Below are positions 1 to 9,733 of a stretch of 64,000 nt of DNA, in pieces. Position 1 is the stretch's first letter, and the number at the start of each line of letters is the position of its first letter. The stretch lies in the NCBI GenBank assembly GCA_947168395.1, contig CAMVLT010000001.1, positions 1 through 64,000 of the forward strand, in the 5' to 3' direction. A program made the translations under genes and the position numbers. This stretch comes from an uncultured Prevotellaceae bacterium (GTDB lineage Bacteria; Bacteroidota; Bacteroidia; Bacteroidales; Bacteroidaceae). Below the pieces are notes generated by a model. It was not told where the DNA came from. It did no database searches and was given only the letters and a program-made list of their open reading frames with translations.

Positions 1-55
1 CAACGTTCAATGTTCAACGTTCAATGTTCAACGTTCAATGTTCAACGTTCAACGT
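1..55. repeat. 14-bp tandem repeat upstream of the radical SAM gene
   Basis: The unit CAACGTTCAATGTT occurs three full times and then once in part. It contains the palindrome AACGTT. It ends just before the chosen start of the next gene and reads through in that frame, so a longer ORF here is an artefact of the repeat. A related sequence lies inside the GH3 gene at 57727-57791. The repeat may continue to the left of the window. Confidence 0.9.
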
Positions 56-62
56 AAAAAGT

Positions 63-926
63 ATGGAGTGCAGGTATTATCAACGATTGGACGACGGGGC
101 AGTGGAGTGCCGGCTCTGCCCGCATCATTGCCACATTGCCGAGGGCAAGAGCGGCATCTGCCGCAGCCGCAGCAACCACGAGGGGGTGCTGGTGAGCGAA
201 GTGTACGGTAAGCCCTGTGCGCTGGCCATCGACCCTGTGGAGAAGAAGCCGCTGTACCACTTCCACCCTGGCACCACGTGCCTCTCCATAGCCTGTACGG
301 GCTGCAACTTCCGCTGCCTGAACTGCCAGAACCACGACATTTCGCAGGCCTCGCCCGCCGATGCCGACTACTACGAACTGGTGCCTGAAGCCGTTGTCGC
401 GCTGTGTCTGAAGCACCACTGCCCAGGCATTGCCTACACCTATACAGAGCCGCTAACCTACCTCGAATATGTCACGGACACGGCGCGGCTGGCCCACGAA
501 GCCGGACTATGGAACATACTGGTAACGGCGGGCTACGTCTGTCAGCAACCGCTGAAGGACCTGCTGCCTTATCTCGACGCCGCCAACATCGACCTGAAGT
601 CGTTCAGTGACGACATTTACAGAAAGGTAAGCGGTGGCCGTCTGCAACCTGTACTCGACACCATCCTCGCCATGCGCGATGCCGGCGTATGGATAGAACT
701 GACGAACCTCATCATCCCTGGCACAAACGACGACCTGCAGATGGTGCGCCAGATGTGCCGTTGGCTCGTGGAAAACAACCTGGCCGACGCTCCCCTGCAC
801 TTCAGCCGCTTCTTTCCCCGCTACAAGATGCAGAACACACCCCCGACGCCTCTGCAAACGCTACGCTCGGCCAAGCGGGTGGCCGAAGAGGAAGGCATCA
901 GGCATGTGTATCTGGGAAATGTGTGA
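63..926 (+). CDS. amrS: AmrS-like radical SAM protein (AmmeMemoRadiSam system)
   Basis: This is a radical SAM enzyme of 287 residues related to the pyruvate formate-lyase activating enzyme. The cluster-binding cysteines are C81, C85 and C88 in CNFRCLNCQN. An extra N-terminal cysteine group (CRLCPHHC, then GICRSR) is typical of the AmrS family. The substrate of this family is not firmly known. An earlier in-frame ATG at 24 lies inside the tandem repeat, so the start at 63 (MECRYYQR) is preferred. The usual partner genes (AmmeMemo domain proteins) are not in the window and could lie to the left. The stop touches the stop of the convergent DUF4861 gene. Confidence 0.85.
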   Translation: MECRYYQRLDDGAVECRLCPHHCHIAEGKSGICRSRSNHEGVLVSEVYGKPCALAIDPVEKKPLYHFHPGTTCLSIACTGCNFRCLNCQNHDISQASPADADYYELVPEAVVALCLKHHCPGIAYTYTEPLTYLEYVTDTARLAHEAGLWNILVTAGYVCQQPLKDLLPYLDAANIDLKSFSDDIYRKVSGGRLQPVLDTILAMRDAGVWIELTNLIIPGTNDDLQMVRQMCRWLVENNLADAPLHFSRFFPRYKMQNTPPTPLQTLRSAKRVAEEEGIRHVYLGNV

Positions 927-2093
927 TTAGCCCTTGACGGTCACTTTTAGCGGCTGCTGCAGAGAACGCAGGTACCACTCGATGCGGGCTTTCCATTCCT
1001 CCTCTGTCCGCACGTCGTACTTGGCCCAGGCAGAGCCGAAGTAGTAGGTGTAGGGCTTCAGGTCGTAGTTGCTGACGATGCCCAGCACGTGGTTGCCCTG
1101 CTTCTTGGTTGTCACCGTTCCGTTGGGGAAGAGCACGGCCACGTAGAGCGGTGCCTGGTGAACGTTGGGCTGGTCGGTGGGGTCGGTATAGCTGACGTAG
1201 TTCTGGCCGAGCACATACGACTCACGGTCTTCGGGCTGCAGGACTACACCAGAGCATAGGGAGACTGAGACCCCCTCTAACTCCCCCTGTTTAGGGGGAG
1301 AATATGATACCATCATTTTGCAGAAATTGGAGCCTTTGTCGAGGGTGATTTGGCGGTGCTCAACTACCCTTACGCCGCATACCATCCGAGGACTCTGAAC
1401 CAGACGGACGGTGAAGCGCAGCGGTCCCTCGTCGAGCACCTCGTAGCGTTCAAAGCAGTAGGGCATCACGATGCTGTCGTTCACCATCAGAGCTGGAGCA
1501 CCACAGCCTAAGCTGGCACCCACACGGTAGGGGTCAAGCCCGCGTCCGTGGTCGTAGTGATAGGAAATGATGCGATAGAGGGAGTCGCGCTTGTGCCAAT
1601 TGTTGCGGTAGAGGGAGTCAATACGGGGGATAGTCACCACGTCCTCAATGTAGTAGCGGTCGTCGACCACCAGTTCAGGCGTGTTCTTCGTCCACACATC
1701 GATGCCGTAGGAGCGTTCCTTGCTGCGTTCCAAGGCGGGGCCGTAGACGCGGTAGGCACCACGGTCGTTCTCCCACGCAAAGTCGTCCTTGCGCTCAGGG
1801 TGTAACCTGCCGTGGCACACCATCGGAAACTGCCCGTGGGCGCCCTTCGACACGGTGAAGCGCGCTACCCCACCCTTTCTGACAGCAGCCTCGACAAGCA
1901 GCTTGCCGTCGAAAGTCGTCTGGAAGGGTACGTCCAGCCCTGCCGCGTCTCTCACACGCAGGCTGTCGGCCACAGTTCCTAAGCGCTGCAGCACGCCGTC
2001 GAGGGGAATCTCCACAATCTGTTCACGATACTCAGCCGAAGGATTGGCTATTTCAAGCGTCAGCGACGCTACGACAGCAAGCAGGATGTTCAT
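927..2093 (-). CDS. DUF4861 family protein
   Basis: A protein of 388 residues with a hydrophobic N-terminus (MNILLAVVASLTL) that suggests export. The stretch HGRLHPERKDDFAWENDRGA and the following GIDVWTKNTPEL match what I recall of DUF4861, a Bacteroidota family often found with pectin and other plant polysaccharide genes. No reaction is assigned here. The start ATG overlaps the TGA of the upstream peptidase gene (ATGA, 2090-2093), so translation is probably coupled. A segment reading SPPKQGELEGV near residues 265-275 is encoded by a C-rich/G-rich palindrome at 1271-1300 that looks like an inserted repeat. It is the last gene of a leftward unit that starts near 6619. Confidence 0.75.
   Translation of the reverse strand: MNILLAVVASLTLEIANPSAEYREQIVEIPLDGVLQRLGTVADSLRVRDAAGLDVPFQTTFDGKLLVEAAVRKGGVARFTVSKGAHGQFPMVCHGRLHPERKDDFAWENDRGAYRVYGPALERSKERSYGIDVWTKNTPELVVDDRYYIEDVVTIPRIDSLYRNNWHKRDSLYRIISYHYDHGRGLDPYRVGASLGCGAPALMVNDSIVMPYCFERYEVLDEGPLRFTVRLVQSPRMVCGVRVVEHRQITLDKGSNFCKMMVSYSPPKQGELEGVSVSLCSGVVLQPEDRESYVLGQNYVSYTDPTDQPNVHQAPLYVAVLFPNGTVTTKKQGNHVLGIVSNYDLKPYTYYFGSAWAKYDVRTEEEWKARIEWYLRSLQQPLKVTVKG
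1271..1300. repeat. Palindromic repeat inside the DUF4861 gene
   Basis: CTCCCCCT (1281-1288), a 4-base loop and AGGGGGAG (1293-1300) form a perfect 8-bp hairpin. It is preceded by a further C-rich run (1271-1288). The block keeps the reading frame of the host gene. Confidence 0.7.
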
Positions 2094-4321
2094 TTCATTT
2101 CGCTATTAAAGAAGTTGATGCACTGGCGGAAGAGGTGGTTGCGGGTATTGCCACCAAAAATGCTGTGGTTGCGGTTGGTGTAGACAAGCTGACGGAAATC
2201 CTTGTCGGCCTGCACCAATGCCTCGACATACTCGGCCGTGTTCTGGTAGTGGACGTTGTCGTCGGCCAGCCCATGACAGAGCAGCAGCGCGCCATGCAGT
2301 TTCCCTGCACGGGCTATGGGGTTCACCTCGTCGTAACCGCTCTTGTTCTCGTTGGGGGTACGCATATAGCGCTCGGTATAGATGGTGTCGTAGTAACGCC
2401 AGCAGGTGGGCGGCGCAATGGCAATGCCACAACGGAAGACGGGACGGCCCTCGGACATCGACATCAGCGTGTTCCAGCCACCGTAGCTCCAGCCCCAGAT
2501 GGCGATGCGGTCCTTGTCGACGTATGGCTGCTGGCCTAACCAAAGGGCAGCCTCCACCTGGTCGCGGGCTTCCAGCTCGCCAAGGCGCAGGTAGGTACAC
2601 TTCTCGAACTCGGCACCCCGACCGCCAGTTCCACGGTTGTCGACACAGACGCAGATGTAGCCCTGCTGAGCCAGCAACTGCTCCATAATAGCTCCGTTGC
2701 CGCTCATGCCGATGCCCCAGGCGTTCTTCACCTGCTGATTGCCAGGGCCGCCGTACTGGTACATAATGACGGGGTACTTCTTCTGGGGGTCGAAGTTCTT
2801 GGGTTTAACGAGCCACATACAGAGCTTCGTATCAGGCGTGGTGAAGATAAGGAACTCCTTGGCACCCATGTCGTAGGAGTCGTACTTCTGCTTCAGCGCC
2901 TTGTTGTCGATGAGCGTAGCGAGTGTCTTGCCCTGGTTGTTGCAGAGCGAGTAGACGGCGGGATTGTTGATGTCGCTCCAGGTCAGCACGAAATTCTTGA
3001 AGTCAGCCGAGAAGATGGCCGAGTTCCAGCCCTCCTTCGGTGTCAGGCAGTCGGTCTTTCCGTTCTTGTGGTTCACATAGACCTTCTGGTTCATGGGGTC
3101 GCTCAGGGCAGCAAAGTAGATGTCGCCCGTTAGCTCATCGTAGCCATAGACCTCGGTAACAACGGTATGGACAACCCCGCCAAGACGCTGTCCAGGCTTC
3201 TCCAAATCGCCCACCGAACGGGTCAGCTGCCCGTTCAAGGCATAGAGATACAGGTGGTTATAGCCATTGCGCTCGCTGGGCAGCAGGATGTGGCTATCAG
3301 TAATCTTCAGACCAGCCAGCACGTCCTCCTTGATGTACTTATCGACCTTGTCCTCGACCACCATCTGGCAGACGGTCGACAAGGGGTTGCACATGAAGAT
3401 GCGCAGGCAGTCCTGATGGCGGTTCATGGTCACGACGGCTACCTTCGTGGGGTCTTGCGTCGGCAGGATGCGGGGGATATAGCCGTCGGCATCGAGCGGC
3501 AAGTCCATGCGGCGCGTCTGGTGGCTCTTGATGTCGTAGCTCATGACGCAGACCTTCGAGTTCTGACCGCCAGGAACGGGGTACTTGTAGCTGTATTCGC
3601 CAGGGTACTCGCGGTACTCCTCACGTTCAGGGGCCATACCCTTGAACAGCTGCATGGAGTACTGCTTCACCTGACTCTCGTCGAAGCGAACCCACACCAC
3701 CTGCTTGGAATCGGCCGTAAAGACCAGGGCCGAGTTGTAGCTGAACTCCTCCTCGTACACCCAGTCGGGGATGCCGTTGATGACCTCGTTGAACTTGCCG
3801 TCCTTCGTCACCTCGCTCTCGGCATTGTCGTAGAGCAGCTTTACCAAGTGAATGTTATTGTCGCGCACAAAGGCAATGACGTTGCCGTCGGGCGAGAACA
3901 CTGGTGTCTGCTGAGGACCACCTTCCGAAAGCGGTTCCAGTTTGTTGTTCTGGATCATATATATATAATAGGTGGCGGTGAACGAGCGGCGGTAGATGGG
4001 CTTCGTCTGCGTCTGTATAAGCATCCGCTTGCCGTCGGGACTCATAATGTAGCCGTCCACACGGCTGACTTTCGGCCCGCGTGCCTTCTCGGCATCGAAG
4101 AGCACCGCCGTCTGCTTGCCGGTACGGAACGAATAGGCCACAATGCGCTTGCCGTCATCGGAAATCTGCGCGTAGGTCTCACCATCGCTCAGCGGCGTCA
4201 CGCCAGGCAGGCTCTCAGCCCTGAACTCACCACGGATAATGTCGTTCAAACTTAGTTTCTCTCCAGCTACAGCCGTCAGAGAAATCACTATTGCCAAAAG
4301 GCTCAATACTGTCTTCTTCAT
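2090..4321 (-). CDS. Dipeptidyl peptidase IV-like serine peptidase (family S9)
   Basis: An exported serine peptidase of 743 residues of the prolyl oligopeptidase family, expected to release X-Pro dipeptides in the periplasm. The signal peptide is MKKTVLSLLAIVISLTAVAG. Residues about 60-480 form the beta-propeller DPPIV N-terminal region. The C-terminal alpha/beta hydrolase has the nucleophile in GWSYGG (near residue 611), Asp in LADDNVH (near 686) and His in NRNHSIFGG (near 718), so the triad is complete. A start at 4396 would put 25 non-signal residues before this leader and would overlap guaA, so 4321 is preferred. It lies 31 bp downstream of guaA and overlaps the DUF4861 gene by 4 bp. Confidence 0.92.
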   Translation of the reverse strand: MKKTVLSLLAIVISLTAVAGEKLSLNDIIRGEFRAESLPGVTPLSDGETYAQISDDGKRIVAYSFRTGKQTAVLFDAEKARGPKVSRVDGYIMSPDGKRMLIQTQTKPIYRRSFTATYYIYMIQNNKLEPLSEGGPQQTPVFSPDGNVIAFVRDNNIHLVKLLYDNAESEVTKDGKFNEVINGIPDWVYEEEFSYNSALVFTADSKQVVWVRFDESQVKQYSMQLFKGMAPEREEYREYPGEYSYKYPVPGGQNSKVCVMSYDIKSHQTRRMDLPLDADGYIPRILPTQDPTKVAVVTMNRHQDCLRIFMCNPLSTVCQMVVEDKVDKYIKEDVLAGLKITDSHILLPSERNGYNHLYLYALNGQLTRSVGDLEKPGQRLGGVVHTVVTEVYGYDELTGDIYFAALSDPMNQKVYVNHKNGKTDCLTPKEGWNSAIFSADFKNFVLTWSDINNPAVYSLCNNQGKTLATLIDNKALKQKYDSYDMGAKEFLIFTTPDTKLCMWLVKPKNFDPQKKYPVIMYQYGGPGNQQVKNAWGIGMSGNGAIMEQLLAQQGYICVCVDNRGTGGRGAEFEKCTYLRLGELEARDQVEAALWLGQQPYVDKDRIAIWGWSYGGWNTLMSMSEGRPVFRCGIAIAPPTCWRYYDTIYTERYMRTPNENKSGYDEVNPIARAGKLHGALLLCHGLADDNVHYQNTAEYVEALVQADKDFRQLVYTNRNHSIFGGNTRNHLFRQCINFFNSEMK

Positions 4322-4352
4322 GTCTTTCTTTTGAAACGCTTTTTTATTGCTA

Positions 4353-5897
<1,545 letters not shown>

Positions 5898-5902
5898 ACG
5901 TT

Positions 5903-6619
5903 TTATAATGTGTTTAAGAATTGCTCTGCTTCGTGTAAAGTATCAAGCTTGCCAACATCCATCAGCCTAAGGCCGCACGGCTCGTAGCCACGAATAGGAT
6001 GACGGGCGCAGACTTTCAGGTAAAAATCCATAATGGGAAAACGGTCGGGCCATTCGTCCATCAGCGGGAACAATGAAGGATGGAGGACGTGAATGCCGCT
6101 GAAAGCCAGTTTACGATAGCTGTCAGCATTGGTCACCTCACCTTTCACCTCACCCGTCTCAATGTTGGTCCAACCTCTCAGGCACAGGTCATCGTCAAAA
6201 AGCAAGTAACGCTTCGTCTGACGCGGGCTGACCACCAAGGTCGTGACACTCCCGTCAAGGGCGGTTAAGTCCAGATTACTCAAAATGTCGACATTGTGGA
6301 TGAGGATGGGCTTAGAACGGTCGAACAACGGCAGGGCCTTCTTGATGCCACCACCCGTTTCAAGCAGCTTGTCACTCTCGTCGCTGATACGGATGTCAAG
6401 GCCGAAGTTGTCGTTCTGCTTCAAATAATCAACTATCTGCTGGGCGAAATGGTGGACGTTCACCACCATGTGTTCGTAGCCAGCTGCCTTCAGCTTCATG
6501 ACCGTGTGCCACAGCAAAGGCTGCCCACCTACCTTCACCAACGCCTTGGGCATTGTGTCGGTCAAAGGTTTAAGACGAGTACCAAGCCCCGCCGCAAAAA
6601 TCATTGCCTGTTTGCTCAT
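5903..6619 (-). CDS. Sugar-1-phosphate nucleotidyltransferase (MurU-like)
   Basis: A protein of 238 residues with a single NTP_transferase domain. The nucleotide-binding loop is [19 protein letters not shown] at residues 8-26, and the metal-binding Asp lies in HNVDILSN. Small enzymes of this type join a nucleotide to a sugar 1-phosphate; MurNAc-1-phosphate uridylyltransferase (MurU) is the closest described relative I can name. There is no acyltransferase or hexapeptide tail. The start at 6619 (MSKQAMIF) is preferred to 6688 because the promoter box at 6628-6635 lies between them. It is the first gene of a four-gene leftward unit with guaA, the peptidase and the DUF4861 gene. Confidence 0.82.
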   Translation of the reverse strand: MSKQAMIFAAGLGTRLKPLTDTMPKALVKVGGQPLLWHTVMKLKAAGYEHMVVNVHHFAQQIVDYLKQNDNFGLDIRISDESDKLLETGGGIKKALPLFDRSKPILIHNVDILSNLDLTALDGSVTTLVVSPRQTKRYLLFDDDLCLRGWTNIETGEVKGEVTNADSYRKLAFSGIHVLHPSLFPLMDEWPDRFPIMDFYLKVCARHPIRGYEPCGLRLMDVGKLDTLHEAEQFLNTL

Positions 6620-6627
6620 TTCAGCCG

Positions 6628-6659
6628 CAAAGTTACGAATAAGTGAGCAAACGACCAAA
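6628..6659 (-). promoter_or_regulatory. Bacteroidota-type promoter for the nucleotidyltransferase-guaA unit
   Basis: Read on the minus strand: TTTG (6656-6659), 20 bp, TAACTTTG (6628-6635). Both boxes and the spacing fit the TTTG-N19-21-TAnnTTTG consensus. The start codon is about 9 bp beyond the -7 box. Confidence 0.7.
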
Positions 6660-6686
6660 TTTATTTGTATATTTCGGGTAAAAGAC

Positions 6687-6716
6687 AATAAAAAAGTGCA
6701 AGCCTAAACTTGCACT
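6687..6716 (-). terminator. Rho-independent terminator of the tRNA gene
   Basis: On the minus strand an 8-bp stem AGTGCAAG/CTTGCACT with a 6-base loop is followed by TTTTTTATT. It lies 9 bp after the tRNA. Confidence 0.88.
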
Positions 6717-6724
6717 CTCATTAG

Positions 6725-6797
6725 TTGCGGAGGCAGGACTCGAACATGCGACCTCCAGGTTATGAGCCTGGCGAGCTACCAACTGCTCCACTCCGCG
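6725..6797 (-). tRNA. Initiator tRNA-Met (CAU)
   Basis: A cloverleaf of 73 nt with anticodon CAU at tRNA positions 34-36. The first base pair is a C1-A72 mismatch, the mark of bacterial initiator tRNA. The D arm contains GAGCAGTTGGTAGCTC and the T loop GTTCGAG. The anticodon stem is CCAGG/CCTGG, so only two of the three usual G-C pairs next to the loop are present; the third is A-T. The 3' CCA is not encoded. It has its own promoter and terminator. Confidence 0.93.
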
Positions 6798-6831
6798 ATG
6801 TATATTTGAGGTTTCCCCTCATTTGCGGGTG

Positions 6832-6863
6832 CAAAGGTACTACTTTTTTTCCATTCCAGCAAA
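6832..6863 (-). promoter_or_regulatory. Promoter of the initiator tRNA
   Basis: Read on the minus strand: TTTG (6860-6863), 20 bp, TACCTTTG (6832-6839), a full match to the Bacteroidota vegetative consensus. The tRNA begins 34 bp downstream of the -7 box. Confidence 0.8.
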
Positions 6864-6941
6864 TTTTCATTCATTTTTTTTGCACATCGGTTCAAAATGT
6901 GCAAAAATAAAGGCCACGAGTGCATATTTTTCGTATTTTTC

Positions 6942-6972
6942 TTGGTCAATTCAAATAAAAAGGATAATTTTG
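6942..6972 (+). promoter_or_regulatory. Promoter of the TetR regulator
   Basis: TTGG (6942-6945), 19 bp, TAATTTTG (6965-6972). It excludes upstream ATG codons as starts for the TetR gene. Confidence 0.6.
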
Positions 6973-6987
6973 CACACGATACCTATA

Positions 6988-7593
6988 ATGTGCAACAACA
7001 TGTCAATATCAAAGACAAGACAATTGCTGGTAGATGTTGCTCGGCAACTCTTCGCCAAGAACGGACTGGAAAACACGACGATGAACGACATTGCGCTCTC
7101 GTCGGGCAAAGGGCGTCGCACACTCTACACTTATTTCAAGTCGAAAGAGGATATTTACTATGCTGTCATCGAAAGTGAGCTTGAAAGACTTAGCGACAAA
7201 CTTGACGAGGTGGCCGCCAAGAAGATACGCCCCCAAGACAAGGTCATCGAACTGATTTACACCCATCTGAGCATGATTCGTGAGACTGTGGTACGCAACG
7301 GTAACCTCCGTGCCGAGTTCTTCCGCAACATCTGGATGGTGGAAAAAGTCCGCAAGAACTTTGACGATGCTGAAATCGAACTTTTCCGTAAGGTCTATAC
7401 CGAAGGTAAGGAAGTCGGGGAGTTTGACATTGACAACATTGAACTTGTGGCAGACATCACCCACTATTGCATCAAAGGACTTGAGGTACCTTATATATAT
7501 GGTCGTATAGCCCACGGCATGACCGAAGAAGCCACCAAGCCTCAAGTAGCCAAAGTGGTATACGGTGCCTTGGGTAAACTGAACAAGCGATAA
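6988..7593 (+). CDS. TetR/AcrR family transcriptional regulator
   Basis: A protein of 201 residues. The N-terminal helix-turn-helix runs from RQLLVDVARQLFAKNGLENT through MNDIALSSGKGRRTLYTYFK, the standard TetR pattern. The rest is the ligand-binding and dimerisation region, whose ligand cannot be read from sequence. The start is set by the promoter box at 6965-6972; ATG at 7000 (MSISKTRQ) is an equally possible start. fabG follows after 24 bp in the same direction, so the regulator may control fatty-acid or fabG-linked functions; that is inference from position only. Confidence 0.9.
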   Translation: MCNNMSISKTRQLLVDVARQLFAKNGLENTTMNDIALSSGKGRRTLYTYFKSKEDIYYAVIESELERLSDKLDEVAAKKIRPQDKVIELIYTHLSMIRETVVRNGNLRAEFFRNIWMVEKVRKNFDDAEIELFRKVYTEGKEVGEFDIDNIELVADITHYCIKGLEVPYIYGRIAHGMTEEATKPQVAKVVYGALGKLNKR

Positions 7594-7617
7594 CTCAATT
7601 TATAAATAACACAAGAA

Positions 7618-8355
7618 ATGGGATTATTAGAAGGTAAGACAGCACTCATTACTGGTGCTGCACGCGGTATCGGAAAGGCTATCGCGTTGAGATTTGCTGA
7701 GGAAGGTGCCAACATTGCATTCACCGACCTCGCAGTAAACGAAGAAACAGAGAAGGAAATTGCCGCCAAAGGAGTGAAGGCCAAAAGCTATGCTTCGAAT
7801 GCTGCAGATTTTGCACAGACCGAAGACGTGGTCAAGGCCGTGAAGGAGGAGTTCGGAAGTATTGACATTCTGGTCAACAATGCCGGCATCACCAAGGACG
7901 GACTGATGCTCCGCATGACCGAACAGCAGTGGGACGCAGTGATTGCAGTCAACCTGAAGTCGGCTTTCAACTTTATCCATGCCTGCGTTCCCGTCATGAT
8001 GCGGCAGCGTAGCGGTAGCATCATCAACATGGCTTCTGTCGTCGGTGTTCACGGTAATGCCGGTCAGGCCAACTATGCTGCTTCGAAGGCTGGTCTGATT
8101 GCTCTTGCAAAGAGCATCGGCCAGGAGATGGGTCCCAAGGGCATCCGTGCCAACGCCATCGCTCCAGGCTTCATCGAGACCGCAATGACCGCCCAGCTTT
8201 CAGAAGAGATTCGTGAGCAATGGAAGCAGAAAATTCCTCTTCGCCGTGGAGGTACGGTTGACGACATTGCCTCGTGTGCCGTGTTCCTCGCCAGCGATAT
8301 GTCAAGCTATATCAGCGGACAGGTCATCCAGGTGGATGGTGGAATGAACATGTAA
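7618..8355 (+). CDS. fabG: 3-oxoacyl-ACP reductase
   Basis: A short-chain dehydrogenase of 245 residues that reduces 3-oxoacyl-ACP with NADPH in fatty acid synthesis. Visible motifs are the cofactor loop TGAARGIGKAIA (about 12-23), NNAG (about 87-90), the catalytic Ser in NMASVVGVHG, and YAASK carrying the Tyr and Lys. The end GQVIQVDGGMNM is typical for FabG. It follows the TetR gene closely and is closed by a perfect 15-bp terminator hairpin. Other short-chain dehydrogenases share these motifs, but length and C-terminus favour FabG. Confidence 0.93.
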   Translation: MGLLEGKTALITGAARGIGKAIALRFAEEGANIAFTDLAVNEETEKEIAAKGVKAKSYASNAADFAQTEDVVKAVKEEFGSIDILVNNAGITKDGLMLRMTEQQWDAVIAVNLKSAFNFIHACVPVMMRQRSGSIINMASVVGVHGNAGQANYAASKAGLIALAKSIGQEMGPKGIRANAIAPGFIETAMTAQLSEEIREQWKQKIPLRRGGTVDDIASCAVFLASDMSSYISGQVIQVDGGMNM

Positions 8356-8389
8356 AATGAAAAGCCCGCCGACTGGCGGGCTTTTCATT
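8356..8389. terminator. Bidirectional terminator between fabG and xylA
   Basis: A perfect 15-bp stem (8356-8370 with 8375-8389) and a 4-base loop (GACT). The core is GCCCGCC/GGCGGGC flanked by AAAA on one side and TTTT on the other. It can serve both convergent genes. Confidence 0.93.
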
Positions 8390-8392
8390 TTC

Positions 8393-9712
8393 TTATTTTG
8401 CATAGAGAGCAACGATTGTCTCGTATTTCTCCTGCTTGCCTGAGGTCTGCTTAGGCTCCTCAACCTTCTTTCCGTACTCATATACCTGCTCGAAGGTGAG
8501 CTTGCCATCCTCGAAGTCCTTGCCAATACCGCTGTCGAAGCTGGCATAGCGAGCCTTCTTCATGGCGGGCAGCTCGGAGTTCTCCAAGATGTCGGCTGCA
8601 TTCATCAGGGCGCGGGCCATAGCATCCATACCGCTAATGTGAGCAATGAACAAATCCTCGAGGTCAGTACTGTTACGGCGAATCTTGGCATCGAAGTTCG
8701 TACCGCCATTGCCCAGGCCGCCATTGCGGATAATCTCCATCATAGCCTGAGTCAGCTCGAAGTTGTCAATGGGGAACTGGTCGGTATCCCAGCCATTCTG
8801 AGCGTCACCACGGTTGGCATCGATAGAACCCAGCATACCAGCATCAACAGCGCAAGCCAGCTCATGCTCAAAGGTGTGACCAGCCAGCGTAGCGTGATTC
8901 ACCTCGATATTCACCTTGAAGTCCTTATCCAGACCATGAGCCTTTAAGAAACCAATAACGGTCTCGGTGTCAACATCATACTGGTGCTTAGAAGGCTCCA
9001 TCGGCTTCGGCTCAATCAGGAACGTGCCCTTGAAGCCCTTGCTACGGGCATAGTCGCGAGCCATGCCAAGCATGGTAGCCATGTGCTCCTTCTCGCGCTT
9101 CTGGTCGGTGTTGAGCAGACTCATATAACCCTCACGGCCACCCCAGAACACATAGTTGGTACCACCCAGCTTGATGGTAGCATCGATGGAGTTCTTAATC
9201 TGAACGATAGCACGTGCCACAACGTCGAAGTCGGGATTAGTGCTAGCGCCATTGGCATAACGCTTGTTGCCAAACACGTTGGCCGTACCCCAGAGCAGCT
9301 TGATGTTGGGGAACTGCTGCATTTTCTCCTGAGCATAGTCGGTAATAGCCTTCATACGAGCCTCGTACTCAGCGATGGTGTCGGCCTCCTCAACAAGGTC
9401 TACATCGTGGAAGCAGAAGTACTCGATGCCGAGCTTATCCATAATCTCGAAACCTGCGTCCATCTTATCCTTGGCACGCTGAACAGCATCAGCAGCCTTG
9501 TCCCACTCGTAAGAACGAGTCTGACCACCGAACTGGTCAGCAGAAGCGCCACCCAGTGTGTGCCACCAGGCCATAGCGAACTTAAGCCAATCCTTCATCT
9601 TCTTTCCCATCACGACTTTCTCAGGCTCGTAATAGTGGAAAGCCATTACATTCTTACTATCCTTTCCCTCGAAAGGAATCTTACCAGTAAACGGAAAATA
9701 CTCTTTTGCCAT
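8393..9712 (-). CDS. xylA: Xylose isomerase
   Basis: Interconverts D-xylose and D-xylulose with two divalent metal ions. The full length of 439 residues fits the class II enzymes. Conserved blocks include FCFHDVDLVEEADT near residue 100 with the catalytic His, LWGTANVFGNKRYANGA, the metal-binding stretch FKVNIEVNHATLAGHTFEHE, and SIDANRGDAQNGWDTDQFP. It follows xylB after 21 bp in the same direction, so the two form the standard xylose operon. No xylose transporter is adjacent. Confidence 0.98.
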   Translation of the reverse strand: MAKEYFPFTGKIPFEGKDSKNVMAFHYYEPEKVVMGKKMKDWLKFAMAWWHTLGGASADQFGGQTRSYEWDKAADAVQRAKDKMDAGFEIMDKLGIEYFCFHDVDLVEEADTIAEYEARMKAITDYAQEKMQQFPNIKLLWGTANVFGNKRYANGASTNPDFDVVARAIVQIKNSIDATIKLGGTNYVFWGGREGYMSLLNTDQKREKEHMATMLGMARDYARSKGFKGTFLIEPKPMEPSKHQYDVDTETVIGFLKAHGLDKDFKVNIEVNHATLAGHTFEHELACAVDAGMLGSIDANRGDAQNGWDTDQFPIDNFELTQAMMEIIRNGGLGNGGTNFDAKIRRNSTDLEDLFIAHISGMDAMARALMNAADILENSELPAMKKARYASFDSGIGKDFEDGKLTFEQVYEYGKKVEEPKQTSGKQEKYETIVALYAK

Positions 9713-9733
9713 AATATTTAATTTTTGTTATTT

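Noticed and set aside
1..55. CRISPR-like array
   Set aside because: The units are adjacent 14-bp copies with no spacers.
3167..4255. Open frame of about 360 codons on the plus strand across the peptidase gene
   Set aside because: It lies antisense to a complete S9 peptidase with all motifs; its own translation is His/Val/Leu-rich without recognisable domains.
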